Below are positions 6,733 through 15,372 of a stretch of 21,445 nucleotides of DNA, piece after piece. Location of the stretch: positions 1 through 21,445 of the forward strand of contig JACRCS010000666.1 of assembly GCA_016218905.1 (NCBI GenBank), given 5' to 3'. This DNA comes from Deltaproteobacteria bacterium (lineage in GTDB: Bacteria; Desulfobacterota_C; Deferrisomatia; Deferrisomatales; JACRMM01). How positions within the stretch are numbered: the stretch's first letter is position 1; each line of letters opens with the position of its first letter. Both the position numbers and the translations under genes were made by a program. The notes beneath the pieces were generated by a model. That model was not told the DNA's origin. It searched no databases and saw only the letters and a program-made list of their open reading frames with translations.

Positions 6733-7947
6733 ATGGGCAACTTGACGTACATGAGGGGCAACCAGGCCGCCGCCGAGGCGGCGAAGCTCTCGCGCATCGA
6801 GTTCATGGGCGCGTATCCGATTCCCCCTTCCGCGGAGATCATGGAGGCGATCCGCACCTTCATCGAGAACGGGGAGCTGAAGGCCGGTTTCGTGGAGGCG
6901 GAGGGCGAGAAGTCGGCCCAGCTCGCGTGCTTTGCAGCCGCGTGCTCGGGCTGCCGGGCCTTCAACGCGACCTCCAGCCAGGGACTCCTCTACATGCACG
7001 AGTCCCTCCCGATGATCGCGGGCAACCGCATGCCCATGGTCATGGTGGTCGGAAACCGGTCGGTCTTCGCCCCTCACGGCATGCTCAACGACCACTCCGA
7101 CTCCGTCTCCCAGCGCGACACCGGCTGGCTTCAGCTCTACTGCGAGACGGTCCAGGAGCTCTTCGACACGGTGATCCAGGCCTTTGCCATCGGTGAAGAC
7201 CCGGCGGTGAAGCTGCCGGTGATGGTGTGCGAGGACGGCTACTGGCTGAGCCACTCCCTGGAGCGGGTCCGGATTCCGTCCCAGGAAGAGGTGGATGCCT
7301 TCCTCCCGCCCTACCGGCCGAACGTGAAGGACCACCTGGAGCCCGGCGGGCTGGGGATCTTCACCTCGTTCGGGATGATGGAGAACTGGTTCACCGAGTT
7401 CAAGTACCAGCAGCAGGTGGCGGAAGCTCGAGCGCTCGGGCTCATCGACGAGGTCGACGCCCGCTTCGCGGCGGGCTTCGGCCGGAGCTACGGGGGGGTT
7501 CTGGAGGCCTACGGCGCGGAGGGGGCGGACGTGCTCGTCATCGGGATGGGAAGCATCATGGCCACCGTCCGCTTCACCGTGAACATCGTCCGCCCGGCCG
7601 GGAAGCGGGTCGGAATGGTAAAGGTCCGCTCCTTTCGGCCCTTTCCGAAGAAGCGGCTCGCCGCGGCCGTGGCCGAAAGCGGTGCAAAGGTCCTCGTGGT
7701 CATCGAGAAGACGCAGTTCGGCGCGCTCTTCGACGAAGTGCGGTCGGCGCTCTACGACCTGGAACGTCGGCCCAAGATCCTCGGCTTCGGGCTCGGGCTC
7801 AATGGGCGGGACGTCGGGCCCTATAACGTCATCGACCTCGTCGAGCAGGCCCTCGCCGCGCCCGAGCGGGGGGACCTTCCCCGGGAGTCGGAGCTGTACT
7901 TCGTCCGGAAGCGGGAGCTCGCCGCGACGGGAGATCGGCCATGCTGA
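6733..7947 (+). CDS. 2-oxoacid:ferredoxin oxidoreductase, alpha subunit
   Basis: The 404-aa protein is the pyrimidine-binding (alpha) subunit of the family. It has RGNQAAAEAA and AYPIPPSAEI near the N-terminus, the conserved ATSSQGL block, HSDS, and a C-terminal transketolase-like domain (VLVIGMGSIMAT, KVRSFRPFP). It pairs with the beta subunit to hold thiamine diphosphate. AAGGAG lies upstream of the ATG, and the gene overlaps the beta gene by 7 bp. Length is normal for an alpha subunit of the four-subunit type. Confidence 0.93.
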   Translation: MGNLTYMRGNQAAAEAAKLSRIEFMGAYPIPPSAEIMEAIRTFIENGELKAGFVEAEGEKSAQLACFAAACSGCRAFNATSSQGLLYMHESLPMIAGNRMPMVMVVGNRSVFAPHGMLNDHSDSVSQRDTGWLQLYCETVQELFDTVIQAFAIGEDPAVKLPVMVCEDGYWLSHSLERVRIPSQEEVDAFLPPYRPNVKDHLEPGGLGIFTSFGMMENWFTEFKYQQQVAEARALGLIDEVDARFAAGFGRSYGGVLEAYGAEGADVLVIGMGSIMATVRFTVNIVRPAGKRVGMVKVRSFRPFPKKRLAAAVAESGAKVLVVIEKTQFGALFDEVRSALYDLERRPKILGFGLGLNGRDVGPYNVIDLVEQALAAPERGDLPRESELYFVRKRELAATGDRPC

Positions 7948-8861
7948 AGAAGTTCGAAGAGATCCGTTCGGTCGAAGCCGAGTACATGCTGCCCGGGGGC
8001 AGGAGTTGCATCGGGTGCAGCGGCGGCATTCTCACCCGGATGACCATGAAGGCCGTGGGCCCGAACACGATTGCGAGCACCGGCTCCTGCGGCACGAACA
8101 CCACCGGGATGTTCCCGGTGGGCGCGATGTCGACGTTTCCGGTGCCCGTGAGCATTCTCGGAGGCTGCGGCGCGGCCCTGGCCGGGATGGAGATCGCCGC
8201 GAAGGTGAAGGGCCGGGAAGACGCCACGATCCTCGGGATCGTCGGGGACGGCGACGCCGCCGACATCGGCTTCGGGAGCCTCTCGGCGTGTTTCGAGCGG
8301 GGGCACAAGGTCCTCGTCGTCGTCCAGGACAATCAGGGCTACGCCGCGACCGGCGGGCAGCGGAGCGGCACGACGCCCCTGAAGGCGTGGACGCGCTCCA
8401 CCCCGGAGGGAAAGGCCCGGCCTCCCAAGTACCTGCCCCTGATCATGCTCGCCCACGGTGCCCCCTACGTCGCCACCTGCTCGGTGGCCTACCCCGAGGA
8501 CATCTTCGAGAAGGTCCGGCGCGCCACCCGCAAGGAGAACCAGCCGGCCCTGATCCACTGCATCACGCCTTGCCCGACCAACTGGAAGAACGAACCGCGC
8601 ATGTCCGTCGAGGTGGCGAGACAGGCGGTGACCTGCGGGATGTGGCCGCTCTGGGAGTACGAGCGAGGGACCTTCCGCCGCACCGCCGTCGGAAAGCCCA
8701 CGGCGGTGGAGGACTACCTGAAGCTGCAGGGGAGGTTCAGGCAGGTGACCGGCGAGGACGTGGAGGAGATTCGGGCGTACATCGCCGACCTGAACCGCGC
8801 CATCGACCGGGCGGTCGCGCTCTACGCCGACCCGACGGCGCCTCCGTGGCCCGATTCTTAG
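7941..8861 (+). CDS. 2-oxoacid:ferredoxin oxidoreductase, beta subunit (TPP-binding)
   Basis: The 306-aa protein is the thiamine-diphosphate subunit. The GDGD motif (102-105) followed by NQGYAATGGQ (131-140) is the TPP/Mg signature. Cysteines C23, C26, C50 and C180 (in ATCSVAYP) match the four ligands of the cluster close to TPP in pyruvate:ferredoxin oxidoreductases. The start overlaps the end of alpha by 7 bp, and this completes the gamma-delta-alpha-beta set. The substrate is not obvious; the YAATGGQ version of the loop is shared by pyruvate, 2-ketoisovalerate and phenylglyoxylate enzymes. Confidence 0.93.
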   Translation: MLKKFEEIRSVEAEYMLPGGRSCIGCSGGILTRMTMKAVGPNTIASTGSCGTNTTGMFPVGAMSTFPVPVSILGGCGAALAGMEIAAKVKGREDATILGIVGDGDAADIGFGSLSACFERGHKVLVVVQDNQGYAATGGQRSGTTPLKAWTRSTPEGKARPPKYLPLIMLAHGAPYVATCSVAYPEDIFEKVRRATRKENQPALIHCITPCPTNWKNEPRMSVEVARQAVTCGMWPLWEYERGTFRRTAVGKPTAVEDYLKLQGRFRQVTGEDVEEIRAYIADLNRAIDRAVALYADPTAPPWPDS

Positions 8862-8873
8862 CCGTTCTTCCCT

Positions 8874-9017
8874 CGTCATTCCGGCATGGACAGCCGGAAT
8901 CCAGGACGCCATGGATGCCCCTCCTGGGCGGCTGGACCCCGGCAATCCGTGCCGGGGTGACGGAGGGATGGGGCCGAAGTCACTTCCTGCAAACCGGCCG
9001 CCCAGCGGCGTGCCGAA
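8874..9017 (+). repeat. REPIN-like intergenic repeat, copy 2
   Basis: This is a direct copy of 5455-5598, 144 bp with 6 substitutions by eye. It starts 12 bp after the beta stop codon and contains the same two facing REP-type hairpins. The two copies bracket the four oxidoreductase genes exactly. Confidence 0.85.
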
Positions 9018-9037
9018 CTGAGACTGAAGACTGATAG
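9018..9037 (+). repeat. CTGA-type short tandem repeats
   Basis: Imperfect units CTGAGA, CTGAAGA and CTGATAG follow copy 2 of the REPIN-like repeat and end 10 bp before the HyuA start. They correspond in position and sequence to the heptamers after copy 1. Confidence 0.5.
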
Positions 9038-9047
9038 AGAGGCGGTA

Positions 9048-11129
9048 ATGACATTCGCGGTGGGGACGGACATCGGCGGCACCTTCACCGACACGGTCGT
9101 GATGGATGAGGCGGGCCAGGTCTCCGTCTTCAAGGTCCCGTCCACGCCCCGCGACAACGCCGAGGGCGTCCTCGCCTCCCTCGAGCTCGCCGCGAGGGGC
9201 CTCGACCTCCCGCTGGAGGCGTTCCTCTCCCGGGTCGGCACCTTCTTCCACGGGACCACCGTGGGCCTCAACGCGGTGCTGACGAGAAGCGGGGCCAAGG
9301 TGGGCGTCCTGACGACGCGCGGCTTCCGGGATACGCTCCCGATGATGCGGGCGAGCCGCACGCCCGTCCTCGACGCCCTCAAGACCGACATGCCGGCGCT
9401 GCGGGACGAGACCACTCTCGTGCCGGCCTATTGGATCGAGGAGGTGACGGGGAGGATCGACGCCGGCGGAAACGAAGTCGTCCCCCTCGACCTGGAGGAC
9501 GTGAAGCGTGCCGCGGCCGCCCTCGTCGCCAAGGGGGTGGAGGCCCTCGCCGTCTGCCTCCTCTGGAGCTTCCGAAACCCCGACCACGAGGAGCGCGTCC
9601 GCGCGTACCTCCACGAAGCGTACCCGGGCCTCCACGTGAGCCTCTCCTCCCACGTCATGCCGGTGATCCGGGAGTACGAGCGCTCCGTCGCCACGGTCGT
9701 CGACGCGTCCATCGCGGGGCTGATCGAACGCTACCTGGGCGGTCTCGAGCAGCGGCTCCGGGCGGGAGGGCTCGGCGGCCCCTTCTTCGTCATGCAGTCT
9801 GCCGGCGGGGCGCTGTCGGTTCGCGAAGCAGCGGAGCGGCCGTGCCAGGTCCTCTTCTCGGGGCCGGCGGGAGGCGTCACGGGCGCCCAGTTTCTCGGTC
9901 AGGTCCTCCACCGGCCGAACCTCCTGACGATGGACATGGGCGGCACGAGCTGCGACATCGGGGTCATCGTCGACGGGCGCCCCAACGTGGTCACCCGGTC
10001 CAAGGTGCTCGCGTACGACGCTGCCCTCGCCAAGCTCGACATCATCACGATCGGCGCGGGAGGCGGGAGCATCGCGTACGCGGACCGGGGAGTCTTCCTG
10101 CGGGTGGGACCCCGCTCCGCGGGAGCCGAGCCGGGACCCGCCTGTTACGACCGGGGCGGCACCCAGGCCACCGTCACCGACGCCAACGTGCTGCTCGGCT
10201 ACATCGACCCCGCCTACTTCCTGGACGGCCGCAGGGAGATCCGGCGAGACCTCGCCCAGGCCGCTCTGGCGCGGCTCGGCGCGGAGATCGGCCTCGGCCC
10301 GCTGGAGACCGCCATCGGCATCGTCGACGTGACGAACGCGAACATGGTGAACGCGATCCGCAACGTCTCCCTCGAGCGTGGCCACGACCCCCGGGACTTC
10401 GTCCTCGTCTGCTTCGGCGGCGCCGGCCCCCTCCACGCGGGCGCGCTCCTGAACGAGCTCCAGCTGGAGAGCGCGCTGGTGCCGACCACCGCGACCGCCC
10501 AATCGGCCTACGGCTTTCTCTGCTCCGACATCTGCCACCGCCTCGTCGTCTCCCGCTCGGTGCGCAATCCGAGCGACCCCGGCCTCTTCAACGAAGTCTT
10601 CGCGAGTCTTCGAGCCGAGGGGACGGCGACGCTGGCGCGGGAGGGGGTGAAGACGGCCGACATGGCGTTCACCCGGTACGCCGACATGAAGTACTGCGGC
10701 CAGATCTTCGAGATCCCGATCGAGGTCCCGGACCGGGAGCTCGAGGCCGCGGACCTCGTCGACCTCACCGCCCGCTTCGAGAAGGCCTACGAGACGCTCT
10801 ACGGCGAGGGCACGGGCTGGAAGGACGCCGGGGTCGAGATCGTCAACTTCCGGCTCGACGCCGTCGGCAAGATGCCCCGGCCGGCCCTCACTGCGGCACC
10901 TCTGGTGGGCGGGGACCCGGAACGCGCGCGCAAGGGGGAGCGGAGCTGCTACTTCGCGAGCCTTGGCGGCTTTGCCCCGACGGCGGTCTACCGAGCCGAG
11001 GACCTGGCCCCCGGCATGGTGCTCCCCGGGCCCGCCATCGTCGCGATGCCGAGCACCTCGGCCGTCGTCCAGCCCGACCAGGAGCTCTACCTGGACGAGT
11101 ACCGCAACGCGATCATCCGGAAGCGGTAG
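9048..11129 (+). CDS. Hydantoinase/oxoprolinase family HyuA (ATP-binding subunit; ketone carboxylase-like)
   Basis: The 693-aa protein is a full-length HyuA. The ASKHA-type ATPase motifs are clear: phosphate-1 DIGGTFTD (8-15), phosphate-2 MDMGGTSCDIG (295-305), and a C-terminal GGAGPLHA (457-464). The superfamily covers N-methylhydantoinase and 5-oxoprolinase, which open lactam or imide rings, and acetone/acetophenone carboxylases, which activate ketone and bicarbonate with ATP. With HyuB next door it forms the catalytic pair. The acetone-carboxylase-like zinc domain on HyuB makes a carboxylase my preferred reading, but this is inference. AGAGGCGGT precedes the ATG. An unusual 160 bp separates it from hyuB. 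Confidence 0.9.
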   Translation: MTFAVGTDIGGTFTDTVVMDEAGQVSVFKVPSTPRDNAEGVLASLELAARGLDLPLEAFLSRVGTFFHGTTVGLNAVLTRSGAKVGVLTTRGFRDTLPMMRASRTPVLDALKTDMPALRDETTLVPAYWIEEVTGRIDAGGNEVVPLDLEDVKRAAAALVAKGVEALAVCLLWSFRNPDHEERVRAYLHEAYPGLHVSLSSHVMPVIREYERSVATVVDASIAGLIERYLGGLEQRLRAGGLGGPFFVMQSAGGALSVREAAERPCQVLFSGPAGGVTGAQFLGQVLHRPNLLTMDMGGTSCDIGVIVDGRPNVVTRSKVLAYDAALAKLDIITIGAGGGSIAYADRGVFLRVGPRSAGAEPGPACYDRGGTQATVTDANVLLGYIDPAYFLDGRREIRRDLAQAALARLGAEIGLGPLETAIGIVDVTNANMVNAIRNVSLERGHDPRDFVLVCFGGAGPLHAGALLNELQLESALVPTTATAQSAYGFLCSDICHRLVVSRSVRNPSDPGLFNEVFASLRAEGTATLAREGVKTADMAFTRYADMKYCGQIFEIPIEVPDRELEAADLVDLTARFEKAYETLYGEGTGWKDAGVEIVNFRLDAVGKMPRPALTAAPLVGGDPERARKGERSCYFASLGGFAPTAVYRAEDLAPGMVLPGPAIVAMPSTSAVVQPDQELYLDEYRNAIIRKR

Positions 11130-11153
11130 CAGGCGGCTGAAAGAGCCGCCTGC
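11129..11153 (+). terminator. Perfect 10-bp hairpin after hyuA
   Basis: GCAGGCGGCT and AGCCGCCTGC pair perfectly around GAAAG, starting at the last base of the hyuA stop codon. No T-run follows. It could cause pausing or protect the mRNA end, lowering hyuB relative to hyuA, but a strong intrinsic terminator is not shown. Confidence 0.5.
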
Positions 11154-11241
11154 GTGCGCCCCCGGATGGGCGCCGGGTCGCGAAGCTTGAAAAGCGTAGC
11201 GACTCGAGAGGGTTCGAAGGGGCCGTCCCCGAGAGCCCGTT

Positions 11242-11272
11242 GCTGAAAAGGCCACGGAGGGGCTTTTTCAGC
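11242..11272 (+). other. Second hairpin in the hyuA-hyuB gap
   Basis: The 12-nt arms GCTGAAAAGGCC and GGCTTTTTCAGC pair except for one G-T position around a 7-nt loop. It ends 17 bp before the hyuB ATG, just before the GGAGG site. The right arm contains a run of five T but is not followed by one. It may be a leader structure or an intergenic repeat hairpin. Confidence 0.45.
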
Positions 11273-11289
11273 GTCGTAAGGAGGGCATC

Positions 11290-13431
11290 ATGGCCAAGGT
11301 GAATCCGATCACGCTCGAGATGATCCGCAACCGTCTCGTCGCCATCGGCCGAGAGATGGTGAGCACGCTCGTCCGGACGGCAGGCACCCCGATCTACTCG
11401 GAGATCAAGGACTTCTCCTGCGGGCTCTTCGACTACGGCGCCCGCCAGGTCGTCTACGGCGGCCTGGCCGTGATTCACAACCTCGCCATCAAGAACCTGG
11501 TCCGGACGAGCCTCGAGATCCACGGCGCCGACCCCGGCGTCTTCGACGGCGACGTCTTCATGGGGAACGATCCCTACCGGGGAGGAGGAATCCACGCGCC
11601 CGAGCTGGGGCTCGCGTCCCCGATCTTCGTGGACGGCGAGGTGGTCGCCTGGTCCGGGTCCATCGCGCACCAGCTCGACGTCGGCGGCATGAGGCCGGGC
11701 GGGTTCTGCATGGACGCGACCGACTGCTTCCAGGAGGGCATCCGGCTGCCGCCCGTGAAGCTCTTCCGCAAGGGAGAGCTCCAGCGGGACATCTGGAACA
11801 TCCACCTGAACAACGTCCGGCTGCCCGAGAAGATCGGGATGGAGCTGAAGGGCCAGATCGCGGCCAACCACGTGGCGAAAAAGCGGGTCCGGGAGCTCGT
11901 GGCCAAGGTCGGCCTGCCGACGTTCAAGGACGCTTGCGACGCGCTGATCGACTTCTCCGCCCGCACGGTCGAGGCGAAGATCCGACAGCTTCCCGAGGGC
12001 GTCTACGAGCACATCGACTTCGAGGAGGTGGAGGGGTTCGGCGAGGGCCTCCTGCCCATCCGGTGCGACCTGAGCGTGAGCGGCGGCAAGCTCGTCTTCG
12101 ACTTCCGGAGGGAGTGTCCCCCCCAGCTTCCCAAGTTCCTCAACTGCACGAGGACGATCCTCGAAGGCATCGTCTACGGGCAGTTCATGCCGCTCCTCTG
12201 TGAGGACGTGCCGTGGAACGAGGGGTGCACGTACCCCATCGAGATCCTGAGCGAGCCCGGCACCATCCTCGACGCGCAACCCCCGGCGCCGTGCAGCTGT
12301 CCCCACGTCATGTTTCGCGCCGGCGACGCCGCTCTCGGGGCGCTCACCAAGGCCCTCGTGAACAGCCCGCTGCGGGGCCGGCTCTCGGCGTGTTGGGACG
12401 GGAGCCCTCCCGTGATCTTCGGGATGGCTCCGGGGCCGGGAGGGCGGCCGCTGGCGGTCCCGATGCTCGAGGGGATGGCCGGCGGCGGCGGCGCCTTCAG
12501 CACGAAGGATGGGCTCGACACGGCGTCGGAGCTCGCCGTGATGGAGTACTCCATGGGCGACGTCGAGACCCAGGAGAACTCGTATCCGATCCTCTACCTC
12601 ACCCGACGGTTCCTCACGGACTCCGGAGGCGCCGGCCGCTACCGGGGAGGTGTGGGCGCCCTCGTGGCGATCGTGCCCCACGGCGCCGACTGGCTCCAGT
12701 TCTTCCTGGTGGAGGACCGGCGACAGGTCCCGACCCACGGGGCGATGGGGGGGTGCCCCGGAGGCTCCCACTACTTCTACGTGGGCCGGGGCGTGGACGT
12801 GGGCGAGCGGATCCGGAGCGGTTTCGGTCCGAGCGACCAGGGGGTCGCGGACCTGGAGCTCCTGCCGTCGGTGACCGTGCTCCAGCTCGGCCCGAAGGAC
12901 CTCTTCGCCTTCACCTCCAACGGCGGCGGCGGGTTCGGCGACCCCCTCCGGCGCGACCCGCAGCGCGTGGTTCGCGACGTCCTTTGGGGCTTCGTCTCCC
13001 GGGAGCAGGCGGAGCGGGTCTACGGCGTGAGCCTCCGGCCGGGGAGCCTCGCAGTAGACGAGGCGGAGACCGGCCGTCTCCGGGCCGCCCTGCGGGCCGA
13101 GAGGCTCGCGGAGGCGCCCAGCTGCGCGCCCGAGGGCGGCGACTACGTCACGGTGGACCCGCGCAGCCTCCTCCGCTGCGGCGGGTGCGGCGCCGAAATC
13201 GGGAGCCTCGCCGAGAACTGGAAGACCCGCGTCCCGCGCCAGGACGTTCGCATGGACCTCACCGGGATGCGCGTCCCCGCCGACGAGCGGGTCGCGCTCC
13301 GCCGCTACTACTGCCCGAGCTGCGGGCAGGTCCTCGACAGCGAGGTGACCCTTCGCTCGCTGAGGCCTCTTTGGGACTTTCGGCCCCTCGCCGGGGCCGT
13401 CCGGGAAGGAGGGCGCGATGCCGGTCGATAG
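11290..13431 (+). CDS. HyuB family protein fused to acetone-carboxylase-gamma-like zinc domain
   Basis: The 713-aa protein begins with the HyuB fold (NPITLEMIRNRLVAIGREM, FMGNDPYRGG, HQLDVGG, SGGAGRYRGG, TSNGGGGFGDP), which fills about residues 1-560. A C-terminal extension has C630, C633, C675 and C678 in two CxxC pairs, with NWK between them and YYCPSCGQVLDSEV at the second pair. I recognise this as similar to the small gamma subunit of acetone carboxylase, which is normally a separate protein. Fusion would give a two-polypeptide ATP-dependent carboxylase with HyuA. GTAAGGAGGG precedes the ATG, and the 3' end overlaps the flavoprotein gene by 14 bp, so the two are translationally linked. 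Confidence 0.88.
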   Translation: MAKVNPITLEMIRNRLVAIGREMVSTLVRTAGTPIYSEIKDFSCGLFDYGARQVVYGGLAVIHNLAIKNLVRTSLEIHGADPGVFDGDVFMGNDPYRGGGIHAPELGLASPIFVDGEVVAWSGSIAHQLDVGGMRPGGFCMDATDCFQEGIRLPPVKLFRKGELQRDIWNIHLNNVRLPEKIGMELKGQIAANHVAKKRVRELVAKVGLPTFKDACDALIDFSARTVEAKIRQLPEGVYEHIDFEEVEGFGEGLLPIRCDLSVSGGKLVFDFRRECPPQLPKFLNCTRTILEGIVYGQFMPLLCEDVPWNEGCTYPIEILSEPGTILDAQPPAPCSCPHVMFRAGDAALGALTKALVNSPLRGRLSACWDGSPPVIFGMAPGPGGRPLAVPMLEGMAGGGGAFSTKDGLDTASELAVMEYSMGDVETQENSYPILYLTRRFLTDSGGAGRYRGGVGALVAIVPHGADWLQFFLVEDRRQVPTHGAMGGCPGGSHYFYVGRGVDVGERIRSGFGPSDQGVADLELLPSVTVLQLGPKDLFAFTSNGGGGFGDPLRRDPQRVVRDVLWGFVSREQAERVYGVSLRPGSLAVDEAETGRLRAALRAERLAEAPSCAPEGGDYVTVDPRSLLRCGGCGAEIGSLAENWKTRVPRQDVRMDLTGMRVPADERVALRRYYCPSCGQVLDSEVTLRSLRPLWDFRPLAGAVREGGRDAGR

Positions 13432-15343
13432 CCTGCTCCTGGAGCCCTACAGACTGGGGCCGCTGACCCTTCGGAACCGGATCGGGCTCGCGCCCATGGG
13501 CACGATGCTCGTCTCCGCCGACGGCTCCACCAACGCCCGGCTCATCGAGTACTACCGGACGTACGCGAAAGGGGGAGTCGGGCTCGTGATCCCGGAGGGC
13601 CAGCACATCGACGACAAGGAGAGCGCGGTCATGTCCGCGACACTGGCCGTCCACAACGACCGGTACCTGGGGGGCCTGAACGAGCTCGCCGAGGCGGTCA
13701 AGGACGAGGGCGCCGCCATCATCGCCCAGCTCGGCCACGCGGGGCACCAGACCTTCCCGGACCGGATCCACGGGCTGCAGCCGGTGGCGCCCTCCCCCAT
13801 CCCGAGCCGCTTCATCGGCATCATGCCGCGGGAGCTGCGCCGGGAGGAGATCGGCGAGATCCAGGACTCCTTCGCCGGCTGCGCCCGGCGGGCCCAGATC
13901 GCGGGCTTCGACGGGGTGGAGATCCACGGCGCCAACGGGTATCTCCTGACCGAGTTCCTCTCCCCCCGTCTGAACATCCGGACGGACGAGTACGGCGGCC
14001 CCCTGGAAAACCGCGCCCGCATGGCCCTGGAGACCTACCGGAAGATCCGCGCCGCGACGAGGCCGGGCCTCGTGGTCGGCTACCGGCTCTGCGCCGACGA
14101 GCGGGTGCCGGGCGGGGTGAGCCTCGAAGACGTCCTCGCCTTCGTGCAGATGCTCGAAGCCGAGGGACTCGACTACGTCAGCGTCGTCTCCGGCACGTAC
14201 GAGACCACGACCTACGGCGTGCCGCCCATGGAGGTCCCGCGGGGGAGCAACCTCCCCCTCTCCGCGGCGATCAAGGGCGCGGTGAAGAAGACGACCGTGA
14301 TGTGCGCGGGCGGGCTCGATGTGGAGCACGGAGAGCGGGCGCTCCGGGAGGGGAAGACGGACCTCGTGCTGATCGGCCGCGGGCTCATCGCCGACCCGGA
14401 CCTGCCGAAGAAGCTCGCGAGGGGAGAACCGGAGGAGATCCGGCCGTGCATCCGGGGAAACTACTGTCTCTCCCGGCCCTTCCTGCCGCTCCCCGTCACC
14501 TGTGAGGTGAACCCGGGCATCGCGAAGCCCCCGCTCCCCGGCCCGACCGCCGAGCCGAAGCGGGTCTGGGTCGTCGGCGGCGGGGTCGCCGGCATGGAGG
14601 CGGCCCGGATGGCGGCGCAGCGCGGCCACCGGGTGACTCTCTTCGAGCGGGAGGCGGAGCTCGGCGGCCGGGCCATCGAGGCCTCCGTCGCCGACTTCAA
14701 GCAGGACATCCGGCCGCTCCTCGACTGGCTGCGCCGGCAGGTCGAGCGCGAGGCCGTCGCGGTCCGGCTCCGCACGGCCGTCTCCCCCGAGCTCGTCCGG
14801 GAGGGCAAGCCGGAGGTCCTGATCCTCGCCGTGGGAGCGGAGTACGCCGTCCCGCCGGAGCTCGGCACGATCTCGGACTTCGCCTTCCCGAGCGACATCC
14901 TCTTCGGGAAGCAGCCCGTCGGCGATCGCGTCGCGGTGGCCGGCGGGGGCTTCATCGGCTGCGAGACCGCGGCCCATCTCGCTCGCGCCCTCGGCAAGAG
15001 GGTGACCCTCCTCACCCGGCGGCGCGACATCCTCTGGGAGTCCGACAACCCTCTCGCCATGCTCGGCGTGGACATGCTCCTGCGCGAGGCGATGGTAGAG
15101 ATCCGGACGGGGGTCCGGCTCCAGGGCTACGCCGCCGGTCGCGTCCTCGTCTCTTCGGACGCCGGTGAGGAGCGGATCGAGGCAGACACCCTCGTCCTCG
15201 CCTCGGGCCTCGCGCCCCGGCAGGAGGAGGTGGCGAAGCTCGAGGGGCTCGCCCCCAGGACCTTCAAGATCGGCGACTGCGTGGCCCCGCGGCGGATTCA
15301 CGACGCCTTCCGCGAGGCCTGGCGAGCCGTCGCCGGGTTGTGA
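13418..15343 (+). CDS. OYE-like/2,4-dienoyl-CoA reductase-type FMN-FeS-FAD oxidoreductase
   Basis: The 641-aa protein has the FadH/BaiH layout. An FMN TIM barrel fills about residues 1-340 (NRIGLAPMGT, EIHGANGYLLTEFLSP, RTDEYGG, GRGLIADPDL), then comes a cysteine segment, then an FAD domain (VVGGGVAGMEAAR, about 383) and an NAD(P)H domain (VAGGGFIGCETA, about 505). Such enzymes reduce the C=C bond of enoyl or dienoyl substrates. The [4Fe-4S] ligand segment is abnormal: C344, C350 and C362 are present, but the second cysteine of the usual CxxC is Gly347 and the spacing is one residue short. GGAAGGAGG precedes the ATG inside the end of hyuB. Substrate unknown. Confidence 0.9.
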   Translation: MPVDSLLLEPYRLGPLTLRNRIGLAPMGTMLVSADGSTNARLIEYYRTYAKGGVGLVIPEGQHIDDKESAVMSATLAVHNDRYLGGLNELAEAVKDEGAAIIAQLGHAGHQTFPDRIHGLQPVAPSPIPSRFIGIMPRELRREEIGEIQDSFAGCARRAQIAGFDGVEIHGANGYLLTEFLSPRLNIRTDEYGGPLENRARMALETYRKIRAATRPGLVVGYRLCADERVPGGVSLEDVLAFVQMLEAEGLDYVSVVSGTYETTTYGVPPMEVPRGSNLPLSAAIKGAVKKTTVMCAGGLDVEHGERALREGKTDLVLIGRGLIADPDLPKKLARGEPEEIRPCIRGNYCLSRPFLPLPVTCEVNPGIAKPPLPGPTAEPKRVWVVGGGVAGMEAARMAAQRGHRVTLFEREAELGGRAIEASVADFKQDIRPLLDWLRRQVEREAVAVRLRTAVSPELVREGKPEVLILAVGAEYAVPPELGTISDFAFPSDILFGKQPVGDRVAVAGGGFIGCETAAHLARALGKRVTLLTRRRDILWESDNPLAMLGVDMLLREAMVEIRTGVRLQGYAAGRVLVSSDAGEERIEADTLVLASGLAPRQEEVAKLEGLAPRTFKIGDCVAPRRIHDAFREAWRAVAGL

Positions 15344-15372
15344 GCATCCCCTCCACCGAGAGGAGAAGAGCC

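Noticed and set aside
7821..11255. Very long minus-strand open frame of 1144 codons
   Set aside because: It runs antisense through the oxidoreductase beta, REPIN repeat and hyuA genes. Its translation has no domain and is low in complexity (Arg, Gly, Asp, His rich), as expected for a shadow frame in high-GC DNA.
11242..11272. Intrinsic terminator in front of hyuB
   Set aside because: The stem is good but its T stretch lies inside the arm and is not followed by a T-run, and hyuB needs transcription through it unless it has its own promoter; listed only as a hairpin.
15340..15372. GTG start for the racemase overlapping the flavoprotein stop
   Set aside because: The purine-rich site GAGAGGAGAAGAG fits the ATG at 15373, and the family N-terminus begins there.
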